Source of the DNA: Leptodactylus fallax
Lineage: Eukaryota; Chordata; Amphibia; Anura; Leptodactylidae
NCBI GenBank assembly: GCA_947044405.1
Contig: CAMRHE010000508.1
Coordinates: 760,001-824,000, forward strand
Direction of reading: 5' to 3'
Length of the DNA: 64,000 nt
Below are positions 39,739-53,500 of this stretch, one piece after another. Made by a program: the position numbers and the translations under genes. The notes below the pieces were generated by a model. That model was not told the DNA's origin. It searched no databases and was given only the letters and a program-made list of their open reading frames with translations. Each line of letters starts with the position of its first letter. Positions within the stretch are counted from its first letter, which is position 1.

Positions 39739-40215
39739 TATAATAATAATGTATACTGATATCAATACTATTACTACTAATGCAGTCTACTACCACTAAT
39801 ACTCGTAATGTACCCTGATATCACTATTATTACTGTAACCTATTGTCTCAAATACTAGTTCTATACCCCGATATTATTACTATTACTTGTTCTGTAATCT
39901 ACTACCACTATTACTAGTACTGTACCCTGATAATATTACTATTATTACTTGTGTAACCTTCTGCCTCTAATACTAATTCTGTACCCTGATATAATTATTA
40001 TTAATTCCACTGTAGCCTATTATTACTAATACTTGTACCTTACAATGATATCATTACTATTACTACCACTGTAATTTACTACCACTAATACTAGTACTGT
40101 ACCCTGAATCATTACTATTACTACCACTAATACTAGTACTGTACCCTGCTATCATTACTATTACTACCACTAATACTAGTACTGTCCCCTGGATCATTAC
40201 TATTACTACCACTAA
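27612..40215. repeat. 42/43-bp minisatellite (ACTAATACTAGTACTGTCCCC)
   Basis: About 290 tandem units with the words TAATACTAGTACTGTCCCCT, then GATATCATTA (43-bp units) or GAATCATTA (42-bp units), then CTATTACTACCAC. Each unit has an ACTAGT palindrome and many have GATATC. Blocks are duplicated at long range: the rare CCACTTATACTATTACTGTC occurs at about 28978 and 30305, and TACCCGGTGAAATC at about 29592 and 30920, in both cases about 1.33 kb apart. The stretches at about 37560-38280 and 39640-40080 are strongly decayed. Short minus-strand frames (VLVLVVVIVMI repeats) are artefacts. Confidence 0.95.
39688..39736. repeat. Poly-A followed by (AT)n microsatellite
   Basis: Twelve A residues are followed by about 19 AT dinucleotides, embedded in the decayed right part of the 42/43-bp array. 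It could be the remnant of a retroposed tail, but no element body is recognisable beside it. Confidence 0.9.
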
Positions 40216-40990
40216 TAGGTAGGATATATAATAATTATATATGTACAGCTGGTATAAGTTATACATCTTCTTGTATATAGTGATATGGACCGTGCCGGTA
40301 TAACCTGGGTATCTCCTGTATATAATTATATATGTACAGCTGGTATAAGTTATACATCTTCTTGTATATAGTGATATGGACTGTGCTGGTATAACCTGGG
40401 TATCTCCTGTATATAATTATATATGTACAGCTGGTATAACCTGGGTATCTCCTGTATATAATTATATATGTACAGCTGGTATAAGTTATACATCTTCTTG
40501 TATATAGTGATATGGACCATGCTGGTATAACCTGGGTATACACTGTATATAATTATATATGTACAGCTGGTATAACCTGGGTATCTCCTGTATATAATTA
40601 TATATGTACAGCCGGTATAACCTGGGTATCTCCTGTATATAATTATATATGTACAGCCGGTATAACCTGGGTATCTCCTGTATATAATTATATATGTACA
40701 GCTGGTATAACCTGGGTATCTCCTGTATATAATTATATATGTACAGCTGGTATAAGTTATACATCTTGTATATAGTGATATGGACCATGCTGGTATAACC
40801 TGGGTATCTCCTGTATATAATTCTATATGTACAGCTGGTATAACCTGGGTATCTCCTGTATATAATTATATATGTACAGCTGGTATAACCTGGGTATCTC
40901 CTGTATATAATTATATATGTACAGCTGGTATAAGTTATACATCTTCTTGTATATAGTGATATGGGCCATGCTGGTATAACCTGGGTATCG
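40216..40990. repeat. 45-bp minisatellite with a second interleaved unit type
   Basis: Units of 45 bp contain GTATATAATTATATATGTAC, AGCTGGTATAACCTGGG and TATCTCCT. Several are interrupted by a second type with GTATAAGTTATACATCTTCT, TGTATATAGTGATATGG and ACCATGCTGG. About 12 units of the first type and five of the second. The ATAATTATAT core is palindromic. Open frames on both strands (YNYIQEIPRLY repeats) come from the 45-bp period, which is divisible by three. Confidence 0.92.
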
Positions 40991-41675
40991 TCTGATGATC
41001 TGCCCTGTAGATAACCTGCATATTCTCCCTCCTATAGTAAAATACATACATTTCTGGGTTACTTCCAGATTCTACAGGGTAAATTGTACTTTTCCTTTAG
41101 TCTTGCCTTCCTCAGACCTCCTCGGTTAATCCTCTTCACACTTCTCCTGTATCTTCCCCCATGTGCGGGGAGATTCTTGGCTCTCGCACATCAGTACCAT
41201 GGCCAGCGTCCACACTCTATTCCCAGCTATCACTAGGAACTGAAATAAAGAGGAAGCGGAGCTGGCGCCGGTGACCAGGCTCACATTACTGACCAGCCAT
41301 GTTAGGGAAACTGCGAGATGATAATCTGTCCGCTCCGACCTACATAAAGGGGAGCTTGTGATCATTGAGTATCCCATGGAGAGATCCCTGCCCTGTGATC
41401 ACAACAGATCCCGAGGATTCCCCTAGATGACACTGCACAGATCTCATTGCACAGCCTGCTCTATCCCCATCATGTTATATGAGTAGCTGGGTCAGCCATA
41501 TTAGTTCTCATGGGGCTGCTCTTTCTGTCACCTGGTCACCCAGTCCTCTCTAAGCTCTTCCTGTCAATCTCTATAGGCAAACCCTCAGTAGGCCTCCTGT
41601 AGATTGTATCTACACCGGTAAAGTGTGCAACATAATCTAGAACAAGGAATTCTGGGACTTCTAGTTCATTGAAAT
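40991..41675. other. Non-array sequence, no recognised gene
   Basis: About 0.7 kb of ordinary-complexity DNA. The longest minus-strand frame (41126-41377, 83 codons) has no recognisable domain. A pair of RGKTSA half-sites (minus strand GGGTGA, CC, AGGTGA) lies at 41528-41541. I looked for the 3' end of exoc6b, the usual neighbour upstream of CYP26B1 in mammals, and did not find it. Confidence 0.5.
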
Positions 41676-41923
41676 GGGGCAGCATGGTGGCTCAGTGGTT
41701 AGCACTGCAGCCTTGCAGCACTGGAGTCCTGGGTTCGAATCCTGCCAAGGACAACATCTGCAAGGAGTTTGTGTGGGTTTCCTCCAGTTTCCTCCCACAC
41801 TCCAAAGATATACAGATAAAGAATATAGATTGTGAGCCCTATATGGGACAGTGACTGTCAATGTCTGTAAAGCGCTGCGGAATATGATGGTGCTATATAA
41901 GTAAGCTAAATAAATAAATAAAA
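41676..41923 (+). mobile_element. tRNA-derived SINE, V-SINE type (amphibian)
   Basis: The element starts GGGGCAGCATGGTGGCTCAG, with an A-box-like TGGCTCAGTGGTTAG and a B-box GGTTCGAATCC typical of RNA polymerase III promoters. The central domain (AAGGAGTTTGTGTGGG, TTTCCTCCAGTTTCCTCCCA, CACTCCAAAGA) is that of V-SINEs. The tail includes GATTGTGAGCCC, TGTAAAGCGCTGCGGAATAT and GCTATATAAGTAAGC before (AAAT)n. Possible target-site duplication ATTGAA flanks it (41668-41673 and 41923-41928). Part of the usual central domain is missing, so the copy is internally shortened. Relatives are abundant in frog genomes. A 61-codon frame inside it is not a gene. Confidence 0.88.
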
Positions 41924-42156
41924 TTGAAGGAGGAAGTAGCTAGCATGTCCTCTTATTTGGGTTTTTGTCACGGTATGGGCTTACTAACCCCCTGACTATT
42001 GCTCCCTTTGTGCTCTTATGACGTATAAAGCTATTTTGACACCCAAGGTCGGTTTGACGGATTGTGTCGGGCCGTGTATGTCCGGATTAACCCCGTGCGT
42101 GCCTGTTGGCGTGTCACAGAGAGCCGATTCACCGCTGCATTGGCTTTATTTTTCAG

Positions 42157-42214
42157 GAAACAAAAGTTCATTGATTCTCCGTTCACCTCTCCAGCTGTTT
42201 CTAGTCTATGGGAC
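42157..42214 (+). other. Candidate 58-bp exon-like segment (weak)
   Basis: A pyrimidine-rich tract ending TTTATTTTTCAG precedes 42157 and a strong donor GTAAGTG follows at 42215. The 58 bp between are open in two plus-strand frames, one reading KQKFIDSPFTSPAVSSLWD. I recognise no protein. Paired splice-like signals arise by chance at this scale, so this is only a candidate. Confidence 0.15.
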
Positions 42215-42273
42215 GTAAGTGAGGAATGTGAATCTCTCATGTCTGTCACATTGTTCTGGATGTGAGCGCTCTA

Positions 42274-42293
42274 TGTGTGTGTGTGTGTGTGTG
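42274..42293. repeat. Short (GT)n microsatellite
   Basis: About ten uninterrupted GT/TG dinucleotides followed by GTGCGC. Confidence 0.9.
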
Positions 42294-42506
42294 CGCAAAG
42301 TATGTGTTTGGGTGAAATGGATCTAATTTCCCTCCCCAAAACCACTTATATCTCAGAGTGTGGAGTGAGAATAGACCTCTGTGTGCCTTTCCCTACCCCC
42401 TCCGCCTCCTCCTCCTCCTTGGCCCTCTATGTTGCAAAGTTGAACCGCAGGTCTTGGCTGCTAGAAGTGAAGTAGACTCCATTTAGTCTCACTTTTTGCC
42501 CTGTAT

Positions 42507-42519
42507 CTCCACCTAGTGG
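42507..42519 (-). promoter_or_regulatory. CTCF-like motif
   Basis: The minus strand reads CCACTAGGTGGAG, matching the core consensus CCASYAGRKGGCR at 12 of 13 positions. It could be carried by an interspersed repeat. Occupancy cannot be judged from sequence. Confidence 0.3.
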
Positions 42520-43457
42520 TCACATGTGGTGCGGCTTACGTTCCATTCCATTCCCACCAGTCTGTACCCTCAGAGGTTAAAGCGTAACATGTCTCCATGT
42601 CTGAATAAAGCATATGGGACGCCTAGTATTGGACCAAATCCATAAGAGATGATAGTTATAGAGCCGGACGTCACGATATGACCCTTTATCCTTATTGCAC
42701 CTTCTTTATCTCTAGTAGGGTAATATTTCCGGACAAGGTGGAAATATTGTGTCACAATGTGCGCTAACACCCTCACCTTCATGTATGTATATATTCAGTA
42801 ATGCTCCTTGTGCTAGCAGAGTGCTATAGGGCATGCTAGGTATGTGATACACGCTGTAAAGAATCTGTGAGATAATCCCATATAGCATAGTAATAGCGCT
42901 TAACTACCATGAGTCCAAGGTTTCCCAAGTGTTAGGCAGGTGTGGATATAGCATGGCGCCACCTTAAAGCGTATCTAACTTTTATACAAACATAGCATAT
43001 ATCAAGAGTCCAATGTGAGTACTGGATCCAGGACCATGCAGGACATATACAGAGAAGTACTGACTTTTACTGATGTGAATAAAGTGTTTTGGTTGTGATA
43101 GAAAGCCCCAATTTAGTTCCAGCATCAGATTAAACTTCTTTCTCTGTTCATGCTCACTCCTCATCTTCAAACTTCTATGAGCATGTGAAATCTGAGCCAT
43201 GACAGATAAAGCAGAACTTTCAGAGTGAAAGTCAGTTTAGCAGAGGAGGAGCAGGGAAACAACCTGATAAGATACATTACAAAGTTCCTTATATCCCCCT
43301 GTAATATTAATTTATGCAAAGTTTGTTGAAAAGTTAGTGACTATATAAGGCTGGGGAGACGGGAGGGACATGCTAAATGCTATCAGGAAAAGCTGCCATG
43401 GCAAGGACAACCTATAATTGGGAGTTTTTTTGCTGTGACACACCTGAGACACAGCCC

Positions 43458-44240
43458 TATGACCCCTGAGTATACAGACCGCTCCTGGCCCCCGTGCCCT
43501 GGCTGCAGTCCTGTCCTTCCCCTTGGTGCTCTCTTTGGACATACACCTATGACCCCCTGAGTACACAGACCACTCCTGGTCCCTCCTGCCTTGGCTCCAG
43601 TCCTGATCTCTCCTTGTTGCTCTCTTCGGATACCGTCCTATGATCCCCTGAGTACGCAGACCGCTCCTGATCCCCTGTCCTGGCTGCAGTCCTGTCCTCT
43701 CCTTGTTGCTCTCTTCAGATACCGCCCTATGATTCCCTGAGTACACAGACCGCTCCAGGCCCCCCTGCCCTGGCTGTAGACCTGTCCTTCCACTTGGTGC
43801 TCTCTTTGGACATACACCTATGACCCCCTGAGTATACAGACCGCTCCTGCCCCCCCGTGCCCTGGCTGTAGACCTGTCCTACCCCTTGATGCTCTCCTTG
43901 GACATACACCTATGACCCCTTAGTATACAGACCACTCCTGGTCCCCCCTGCCTTGGCTCCAGTCCTGTCCTCTCCTTGTTGCTCTATTCGGATACCGCCC
44001 TATGATCCCCTGAGTACACAGACCGCTCTTGATCCCCCTGTCCTGGCTGTAGACCTGTCCTTCCCCTTGGTGCTCTCCTTGGACATACACCTATGACCCC
44101 TTAGTATACAGACCGCTCCTGATCCCCCTGTCCTGGCTGCAGCCCTGCCCTCTCCTTTTTGCTCTCTTCGGATACTGCCCTATGACCCCTTGAGTACACA
44201 GACCGCTCCTGGTTCCCCCTGCCCTGGCTCCAGTCCTGGC
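43458..44240. repeat. 90-bp minisatellite, about nine units
   Basis: Units start TATGACCCCTGAGTATACAG at about 43458, 43548, 43639, 43728, 43819, 43911, 44001, 44092 and 44181, a spacing of 89-92 bp. They end in one of two tails: TTGGACATACACC or TTCGGATACCGCC, used in a mixed order. The middle contains GACCGCTCCTGG and CCCTGCCCTGGCTGCAGTCC. Minus-strand open frames over this block are repeat artefacts. Confidence 0.9.
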
Positions 44241-44589
44241 CCTGTGCTGGCAGACATGATCTCACAGCACAATATTCCTGCTCGTATTGTCAGCAGACAC
44301 GGCTCTTTGCTGCCGGCTGCCATTAATTCTCTCTTAATTAACGTCTTGTAATTATTTTCTGCCTGTTATAACAAGTTGTCTCAGAGCCAGTGACAGGGAA
44401 ACGCTACAGAATGATCAAAGGGTGAGCGCATTACCGCACGTGTCTGCAGTAACCCCATGTATCAGCAGACAGTAAGACACAGGAATCCGAGGCCAAGGGT
44501 TAAACTGAGCTGTGTGCTGAGTCCACAGGTAGACAATCATATACCAGAGTGACAAATCCTCAAGTCTGAGGTATTACGACTCCCTAAAG
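44241..44589. promoter_or_regulatory. Candidate conserved non-coding element between two arrays
   Basis: A 350-bp non-repetitive island. It holds three homeodomain-type sites close together: ATTAAT within 44322-44328, TTAATTAA at 44334-44341 and TAATTA at 44349-44354. It also holds TGACAG (Meis/Prep core) at 44391-44396, ATCAAAG (TCF/LEF) at 44414-44420 and CACGTG at 44437-44442. Motif density and complexity resemble developmental enhancers; no coding frame is evident. It lies about 32 kb upstream of the cyp26b1 promoter. Conservation was not tested. Confidence 0.35.
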
Positions 44590-47500
44590 ATCCTCCGACC
44601 TTTCAAGTTACCCACATCCTCTACTATACACCCAATATTACCAGTATCCTCTACCATACGCCCAATATTACCAGTATCCTCTACCATACACCCAATATTA
44701 CCAATATCCTCCACCATACACCCAATATTACCAGTATCCTCTACCAAACACCCAATACTACCAGTATCCTCTACCAAACACCGAATATACCAGTATCCTC
44801 TACCACACACCAAATATTACCCACATCCTCTACCATACACCCAGTATTACCAGTATCCTCTGCCACATACCCAATATTACCAGTATCCTCTACCATACAC
44901 CCAATATTACCAGTATCCTCCACTATACACTCAATATTACCAGTATCCTCTACCAAACACCCAATATTACCAGTATCCTCTACTATACACCCAATATTAC
45001 CAGTATCCTCCACCATACACTCAATATTACCAGTATCCTCTACCAAACACCCAATATTACCCACATCCTCTAACATACACCCAATATTACCAGTATCTTC
45101 TACCATACACCCAATATTACCAGTATCCTCTACCATACACCAAATATTACCCACATCCTCTAACATACACCCAATATTACCAGTATCTTCTACCATACAC
45201 CTAATATCACCAGTATCCTCTACCAAACACCAAATATTACCAGTATCCTCTACCTTACACTCAATATTACCCACATCCTCTACCATACACCCAATATTAC
45301 CCACATCCTCTACCACACACTCAATATTACTAGTATCCTCTACCATACACCAAATATTACCAGTATCCTCTACCATACACCCAATATTACCAGTATCCTC
45401 TACCAAACACCCAATATTACCAGTATCCTCTACCATACACTCAATATTACCAGTATCGTCTACCATACACCAAATATTACCCACATCCTCTACTATACTG
45501 TACACCCAATATTACCAGTATCCTCTACTATACTCCCAATATTACCAGTATCCTCTACCATACACCCAGTATTACCAGTATCCTCTACCATACACCCAAT
45601 ATTACCAGTATCCTCTACCATACACTCAATATTACCAGTATCCTCTACCATACACCCAATATTACCAGTATCCTCTACAATACACCCAATATTACCAATA
45701 TCCTCTACCATACACCCAATATTACCAGTATCCTCTACCATACACCCAATATTACCCACATCCTCTACCAAACACCCAATATTACCAGTATCCTCTACCA
45801 TACACCCAATATTACCAGCATCTTCTACCATACACCAAATATTACCAGTATCCTCTACCAAACACCCAATATTACCAGTATACTCTACTATACACCCAAT
45901 ATTACCCACATCATCTACCAAACACTCAATATTACCAGTATCCTCTACCATGCACCCAATATTACCAGTATCTTCTACCATACACCAAATATTACCAGTA
46001 TCCTCTACCATACACCCAATATTACCAGTATACTCTACCATACACCCAATATTACCCACATCCTCTACAATACACCCAATATTACCAGTATCCTCTACCA
46101 TACAACCAATATTACCAGTATCCTCTACCATACACCCAATATACCAGTATCATCTACCGTACACCCAATATACCAGTATCCTCTACCATACACCCAATAT
46201 TACCAGTATCCTCTACCATACCCCCAATATTACCCACATCCTCTACCAAACACTCAATATTACCAGTATCCTCTACCATACACCCAATATTACCAGTATC
46301 CTCTACCAAACACCCAATATTACCAGTATCCTCTACCATACACCCAATATTACCAGTATCCTCTACCATACACCCAATATTACCAGTATCCTCTACTATA
46401 CACCCAATATTACCCACATCCTCTACCATACTCCCAATATTACCAGTATCCTCTACTATACACCCAATATTACCAGTATCCTCTACTATACACCCAATAT
46501 TACCCACCCACCACCCCAGTATCCTCTACCATACACCCAATATTACCAGTATCCTCTACCATACTCCCAATATTACCAATATCCTCTACTATACACCCAA
46601 TATTACCAGTATCCTCTACCATACACTCAATATTACCCATATCCTCTTCCATGCACCCAATATTACCAGTATTCTCTACCATATTACCAATATCCTCTAC
46701 TATACACCCAATATTACCAGTATCATCTACTATACACCCAATATCACCAGTATCATCTACTATACACCCAATATTACCAGTATCCTCTACCAAACACCCA
46801 ATATTACCCACATCCTCTACAATACACCCAATATTACCAGTATCCTCTACCATACACCCAATATTACCAGTATGCTCTACCATACACCAAATATTACCAG
46901 TATCCTCTACCGTACACCCAATATACCAGTATCCTCTACCATACACCCAATATCACCAGTATCCGCTACCATACCCCCAATATTACCCACATCCTCTACC
47001 AAACACTCAATATTACCAGTATCCTCTACCAAACACCCAATATTACCAGTATCCTCTACCAAACACCCAATATTACCAGTATCCTCTACCATACACCCAA
47101 TATTACCAATATCCTCTACCATACACCTAATATTACCAGTATCCTCTACCATACACCCAATATTACCAATATCCTCTACCATACACCTAATATTACCAGT
47201 ATCCTCTACCATACACCCAATATTACCAGTATCCTCTACCATACACCCAATATTACCAGTATCCTCTACCATACACCCAATATTACCAGTATCCTCTACC
47301 ATACACCTAATATTACCAGTATCCTCTACCATACACCCAATATTACCCACATCCTCTACCATAAACCCAAAATTACTCATATCCTCTACCATACACCCAA
47401 TATTACCAGTATCCTCTACCAAACACCCAATATTACCAGTATGCTCTACCATACTCCCAATATTACCAGTATCCTCTACTATACACCGAATATTACCAAC

Positions 47501-50500
47501 ATCCTCTATCATACTCCCAATATTACCAGTATCCTCTACTGTACACCCAATATTACCAGTATCCTCTACTACACACCCAATATTACCAATATCCTCTATT
47601 ATACACCCAATATTACCAGTATCCTCTACCATATACCCAATATTACCCACATCCTCTACAATACACCCAATATTACCAGTATCCTATCAAAACACTCAAT
47701 ATTACCAGTATCCTCTACCATACACCCAATATTACCAGTATCCTCTACCGTACACCCAATATACCAGTATCCTCTACCATACACCCAATATTACCAGTAT
47801 CCTCTACCATACCCCCAATATTACCCACATACTCTACCAAACACTCAATATTACCAGTATCCTCTACCAAACACCCAATATTACCAGTATCCTCTACCAA
47901 ACACCCAATATTACCAGTATCCTCTACCATACACCCAATATTACCAGTATCCTCTACCATACACCCAATATTACCAGTATCCTCTACCATACACCCAATA
48001 TTACCAGCATCTTCTACCATACACCAAATATTACCAGTATCCTCTACCAAACACCCAATATTACCAGTATACTCTACTATACACCCAATATTACCCACAT
48101 CATCTACCAAACACTCAATATTACCAGTATCCTCTACCATGCACCCAATATTACCAGTATCTTCTACCATACACCAAATATTACCAGTATCCTCTACCAT
48201 ACACCCAATATTACCAGTATACTCTACCATACACCCAATATTACCCACATCCTCTACAATACACCCAATATTACCAGTATCCTCTACCATACAACCAATA
48301 TTACCAGTATCCTCTACCATACACCCAATATACCAGTATCATCTACCGTACACCCAATATACCAGTATCCTCTACCATACACCCAATATTACCAGTATCC
48401 TCTCCACCATACCCCCAATATTACCCACATCCTCTACCAAACACTCAATATTACCAGTATCCTCTACCATACACCCAATATTACCAGTATCCTCTACCAA
48501 ACACCCAATATTACCAGTATCCTCTACCATACACCCAATATTACCAGTATCCTCTACCATACACCCAATATTACCAGTATCCTCTACTATACACCCAATA
48601 TTACCCACATCCTCTACCATACTCCCAATATTACCAGTATCCTCTACTATACACCCAATATTACCAGTATCCTCTACTATACACCCAATATTACCAGTAT
48701 CCTCTACCATACACCCAATATTACCAGTATCCTCTACCATACTCCCAATATTACCAATATCCTCTACTATACACCCAATATTACCAGTATCCTCTACCAT
48801 ACACTCAATATTACCCATATCCTCTTCCATGCACCCAATATTACCAGTATTCTCTACCATATTACCAATATCCTCTACTATACACCCAATATTACCAGTA
48901 TCATCTACTATACACCCAATATCACCAGTATCATCTACTATACACCCAATATTACCAGTATCCTCTACCAAACACCCAATATTACCCACATCCTCTACAA
49001 TACACCCAATATTACCAGTATCCTCTACCATACCCCCAATATTACCCACATCCTCTACCAAACACTCAATATTACCAGTATCCTCTACCAAACACCCAAT
49101 ATTACCAGTATCCTCTACCAAACACCCAATATTACCAGTATCCTCTACCATACACCCAATATTACCAATATCCTCTACCATACACCTAATATTACCAGTA
49201 TCCTCTACCATACACCCAATATTACCAATATCCTCTACCATACACCTAATATTACCAGTATCCTCTACCATACACCCAATATTACCAGTATCCTCTACCA
49301 TACACCCAATATTACCAGTATCCTCTACCATACACCCAATATTACCAGTATCCTCTACCATACACCTAATATTACCAGTATCCTCTACCATACACCCAAT
49401 ATTACCCACATCCTCTACCATAAACCCAAAATTACTCATATCCTCTACCATACACCCAATATTACCAGTATCCTCTACCAAACACCCAATATTACCAGTA
49501 TGCTCTACCATACTCCCAATATTACCAGTATCCTCTACTATACACCAAATATTACCAACATCCTCTATCATACTCCCAATATTACCAGTATCCTCTACTA
49601 TACACCCAATATTACCAGTATCCTCTACTACACACCCAATATTACCAATATCCTCTATTATACACCCAATATTACCAGTATCCTCTACCATATACCCAAT
49701 ATTACCCACATCCTCTACAATACACCCAATATTACCAGTATCCTATCAAAACACTCAATATTACCAGTATGCTCTACCATACACCCAATATTACCAGTAT
49801 CCTCTACCGTACACCCAATATACCAGTATCCTCTACCATACACCCAATATTACCAGTATCCTCTACCATACCCCCAATATTACCCACATACTCTACCAAA
49901 CACTCAATATTACCAGTATCCTCTACCAAACACCCAATATTACCAGTATCCTCTACCAAACACCCAATATTACCAGTATCCTCTACCATACACCCAATAT
50001 TACCAGTATCCTCTACCATACACCCAATATTACCAGTATCCTCTACCATACACCCAATATTACCAGTATCCTCTACCATACACCCAATATTACCCATATC
50101 CTCTACCAAACACCCAATATTACCAGTACCCTCTACCAAACATCCAATATTACCAGTATGCTCTACCATACTCCCAATATTACCAGTATCCTCTACTATA
50201 CATCGAATATTACCCACATCCTCTACCATACTCCCAATATTACCAGTATCCTCTACTATACACCCAATATTACCAGTATCCTCTACCATACACCCAATAT
50301 TACCAGTATCCTCTACCATACACCCAATATTATCCACATCCTCTACCATAAACCCAAAATTACCCATATCCTCTACCATACACCCAATATTACCAGTATC
50401 CTCTACCATACACCCAATATTACCAGTATGCTCTACCATACACCCAATATTACCAGTATCCTCTACCGTACACCCAATATACCAGTATCCTCTACCATAC

Positions 50501-53500
50501 ACCCAATATCACCAGTATCCTCTACCATACCCCCAATATTACCCACATCCTCTACCAAACACTCAATATTACCAGTATCCTCTACCAAACACCCAATATT
50601 ACCAGTATACTCTACCAAACACCCAATATTACCAGTATCCTCTACCATACACCCAATATTACCAATATCCTCTACCATACACCCAATATTACCAGTATCC
50701 TCTACCATACACCTAATATTACCAGTATCCTCTACCATACACCCAATATTACCAGTATCCTCTACCATACACCCAATATTACCAGTATCCTCTACCATAC
50801 ACCCAATATTACCAGTATCCTCTACCATACACCCAATATTACCCATATCCTCTACCATACACCCAATATTACCAGTATCCTCTACCAAACATCCAATATT
50901 ACCAGTATGCTCTACCATACTCCCAATATTACCAGTATCCTCTACTATACACCGAATATTACCCACATCCTCTACCATACTCCCAATATTACCAGTATCC
51001 TCTACTATACACCCAATATTACCAGTATCCTCTACCATACACCCAATATTACCAGTATCCTCTCCCATAAACCCAATATTATCCACATCCTCTACCATAA
51101 ACCCACAATTACCCATATCCTCTACCATACACCCAATATTACCAGTATCCTCTACCATACACCCAATATTACCAGTATCCTCTACCATACACCCAATATT
51201 ATCCACATCCTCTACCATAAACCCAAAATTACCCATATCCTCTACCATACACCCAATATTACCAGTATCCTCTACCATACACCCAATATTACCAGTATGC
51301 TCTACCATACACCCAATATTACCAGTATCCTCTACCGTACACCCAATATACCAGTATCCTCTACCATACACCCAATATCACCAGTATACTCTACCATACC
51401 CCCAATATTACCCACATCCTCTACCAAACACTCAATATTACCAGTATCCTCTACCAAACACCCAATATTACCAGTATACTCTACCAAACACCCAATATTA
51501 CCAGTATCCTCTACCATACACCCAATATTACCAATATCCTCTACCATACACCCAATATTACCAGTATCCTCTACCATACACCTAATATTACCAGTATCCT
51601 CTACCATACACCCAATATTACCAGTATCCTCTACCATACACCCAATATTACCAGTATCCTCTACCATACACCCAATATTACCAGTATCCTCTACCATACA
51701 CCCAATATTACCCATATCCTCTACCATACACCCAATATTACCACTATCCTCTACCAAACACCCAATATTACCAGTATGCTCTACCATACTCCCAATATTA
51801 CCAGTATCCTCTACTATACACCGAATATTACCCACATCCCCTACCATACTCCCAATATTACCAGTATCCTCTACTATACACCCAATATTACCAGTATCCT
51901 CTACCATACACCCAATATTACCAGTATCCTCTACCATACACCCAATATTATCCACATCCTCTACCATATACCCAAAATTACCCATATCCTCTACCACACA
52001 CCCAATATTACCAGTATCCTCTACCAAACACCCAATATTACCAGTATCCTCTACCATATTCCCAATATTACCAGTATCCTCTACTATACACCCAATATTA
52101 CCCACATCCTCTACCATACTCCCAGTATTACCAGTATCCTCTACTATACACCCAATATTACCAGTATCCTCTACCATACTCCCAATATTACCAATATCCT
52201 CTACTATACACCCAATATTACCAGTATCCTCTACCATACACTCAATATTACCCATATCCACTTCCATGCACCCAATATTACCAGTATTCTCTACTATACA
52301 CCCAATATTACCAGTATCCTCTACTGTACACCCAATATAGCAGTATCCTCTACCATACACCCAATATTACCAGTATCCTCTACCATACCCCCAATATTAC
52401 CCACATCCTCTACCAAACACTCAATATTACCAGTATCCTCTACCAAACACCCAATATTACCAGTATCCTCTACCAAACACCCAATATTACCAGTATCCTC
52501 TACCATACACCCAATATTACCAGTATCCTCTACCATACACCAAATATTACCAGTATCCTCTACCATACACCTAATATTACCAGTATCCTCTACCATACAC
52601 CCAATATTACCAGTATCCTCTACCATACACCCAATATTACCAGTATCCTCTACCATACACCCAATATTACCAGTATCCTCTACCATACACCTAATATTAC
52701 CAGTATCCTCTACCATACACCCAATATTACCCACATCGTCTACCATAAACCCAAAATTACCTCATATCCTCTACCATACACCCAATATTACCAGTATCCT
52801 CTACCAAACACCCAATATTACCAGTATGCTCTACCATACTCCCAATATTACCAGTATCCTCTACTATACACCCAATATTACCAGTATCCTCTACTATACA
52901 CCCAATATTACCAATATCCTCTACTATACACCCAATATTACCAGTATCATCTACTATACACCCAATATCACCAGTATCATCTACTATACACCCAATATTA
53001 CCAGTATCCTCTACCATATACCCAATATTACCCACATCCTCTACAATACACCCAATATTACCAGTATCCTCTACCATACACCCAATATTACCAGTATCCT
53101 CTACCATACACCCAATATTACCAGTATCCTCTACCGTACACCCAATATACCAGTATCCTCTACCATACACCCAATATTACCAGTATCCTCTACCATACCA
53201 GCAATATTACCCACATCCTCTACCAAACACTCAATATTACCAGTATCCTCTACCAAACACCCAATATTACCAGTATCCTCTACCATATTCCCAATATTAC
53301 CAGTATCCTCTACTATACACCCAATATTACCCACATCCTCTACCATACTCCCAGTATTACCAGTATCCTCTACTATACACCCAATATTACCAGTATCCTC
53401 TACCATACTCCCAATATTACCAATATCCTCTACTATACACCCAATATTACCAGTATCCTCTACCATACACTCAATATTACCCATATCCACTTCCATGCAC

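Larger units (their letters stand above)
41929..43457. other. Non-array sequence, probably old interspersed repeats
   Basis: About 1.5 kb of ordinary complexity. Phrases such as CACCTTAAAGCGTATCTAAC and GTATCTCCACCTAGTGGTCA look like decayed interspersed repeats common in amphibians, but I cannot name the family. It contains a GT microsatellite, a CTCF-like motif and a small exon-like segment, listed separately. Open frames of 60-72 codons show no recognisable domain. Confidence 0.5.

Noticed and set aside
41126..41377. 83-codon minus-strand frame as a possible exon of exoc6b or another neighbour
   Set aside because: No resemblance to exocyst sequence or to any family I know; no convincing splice sites at its ends.
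41676..41750. A functional tRNA gene
   Set aside because: A- and B-box words are present but the sequence does not form a tRNA cloverleaf and continues into the SINE body.
41669..41861. Small frames at the SINE on both strands
   Set aside because: They translate the tRNA-derived and central domains of the SINE and are not genes.
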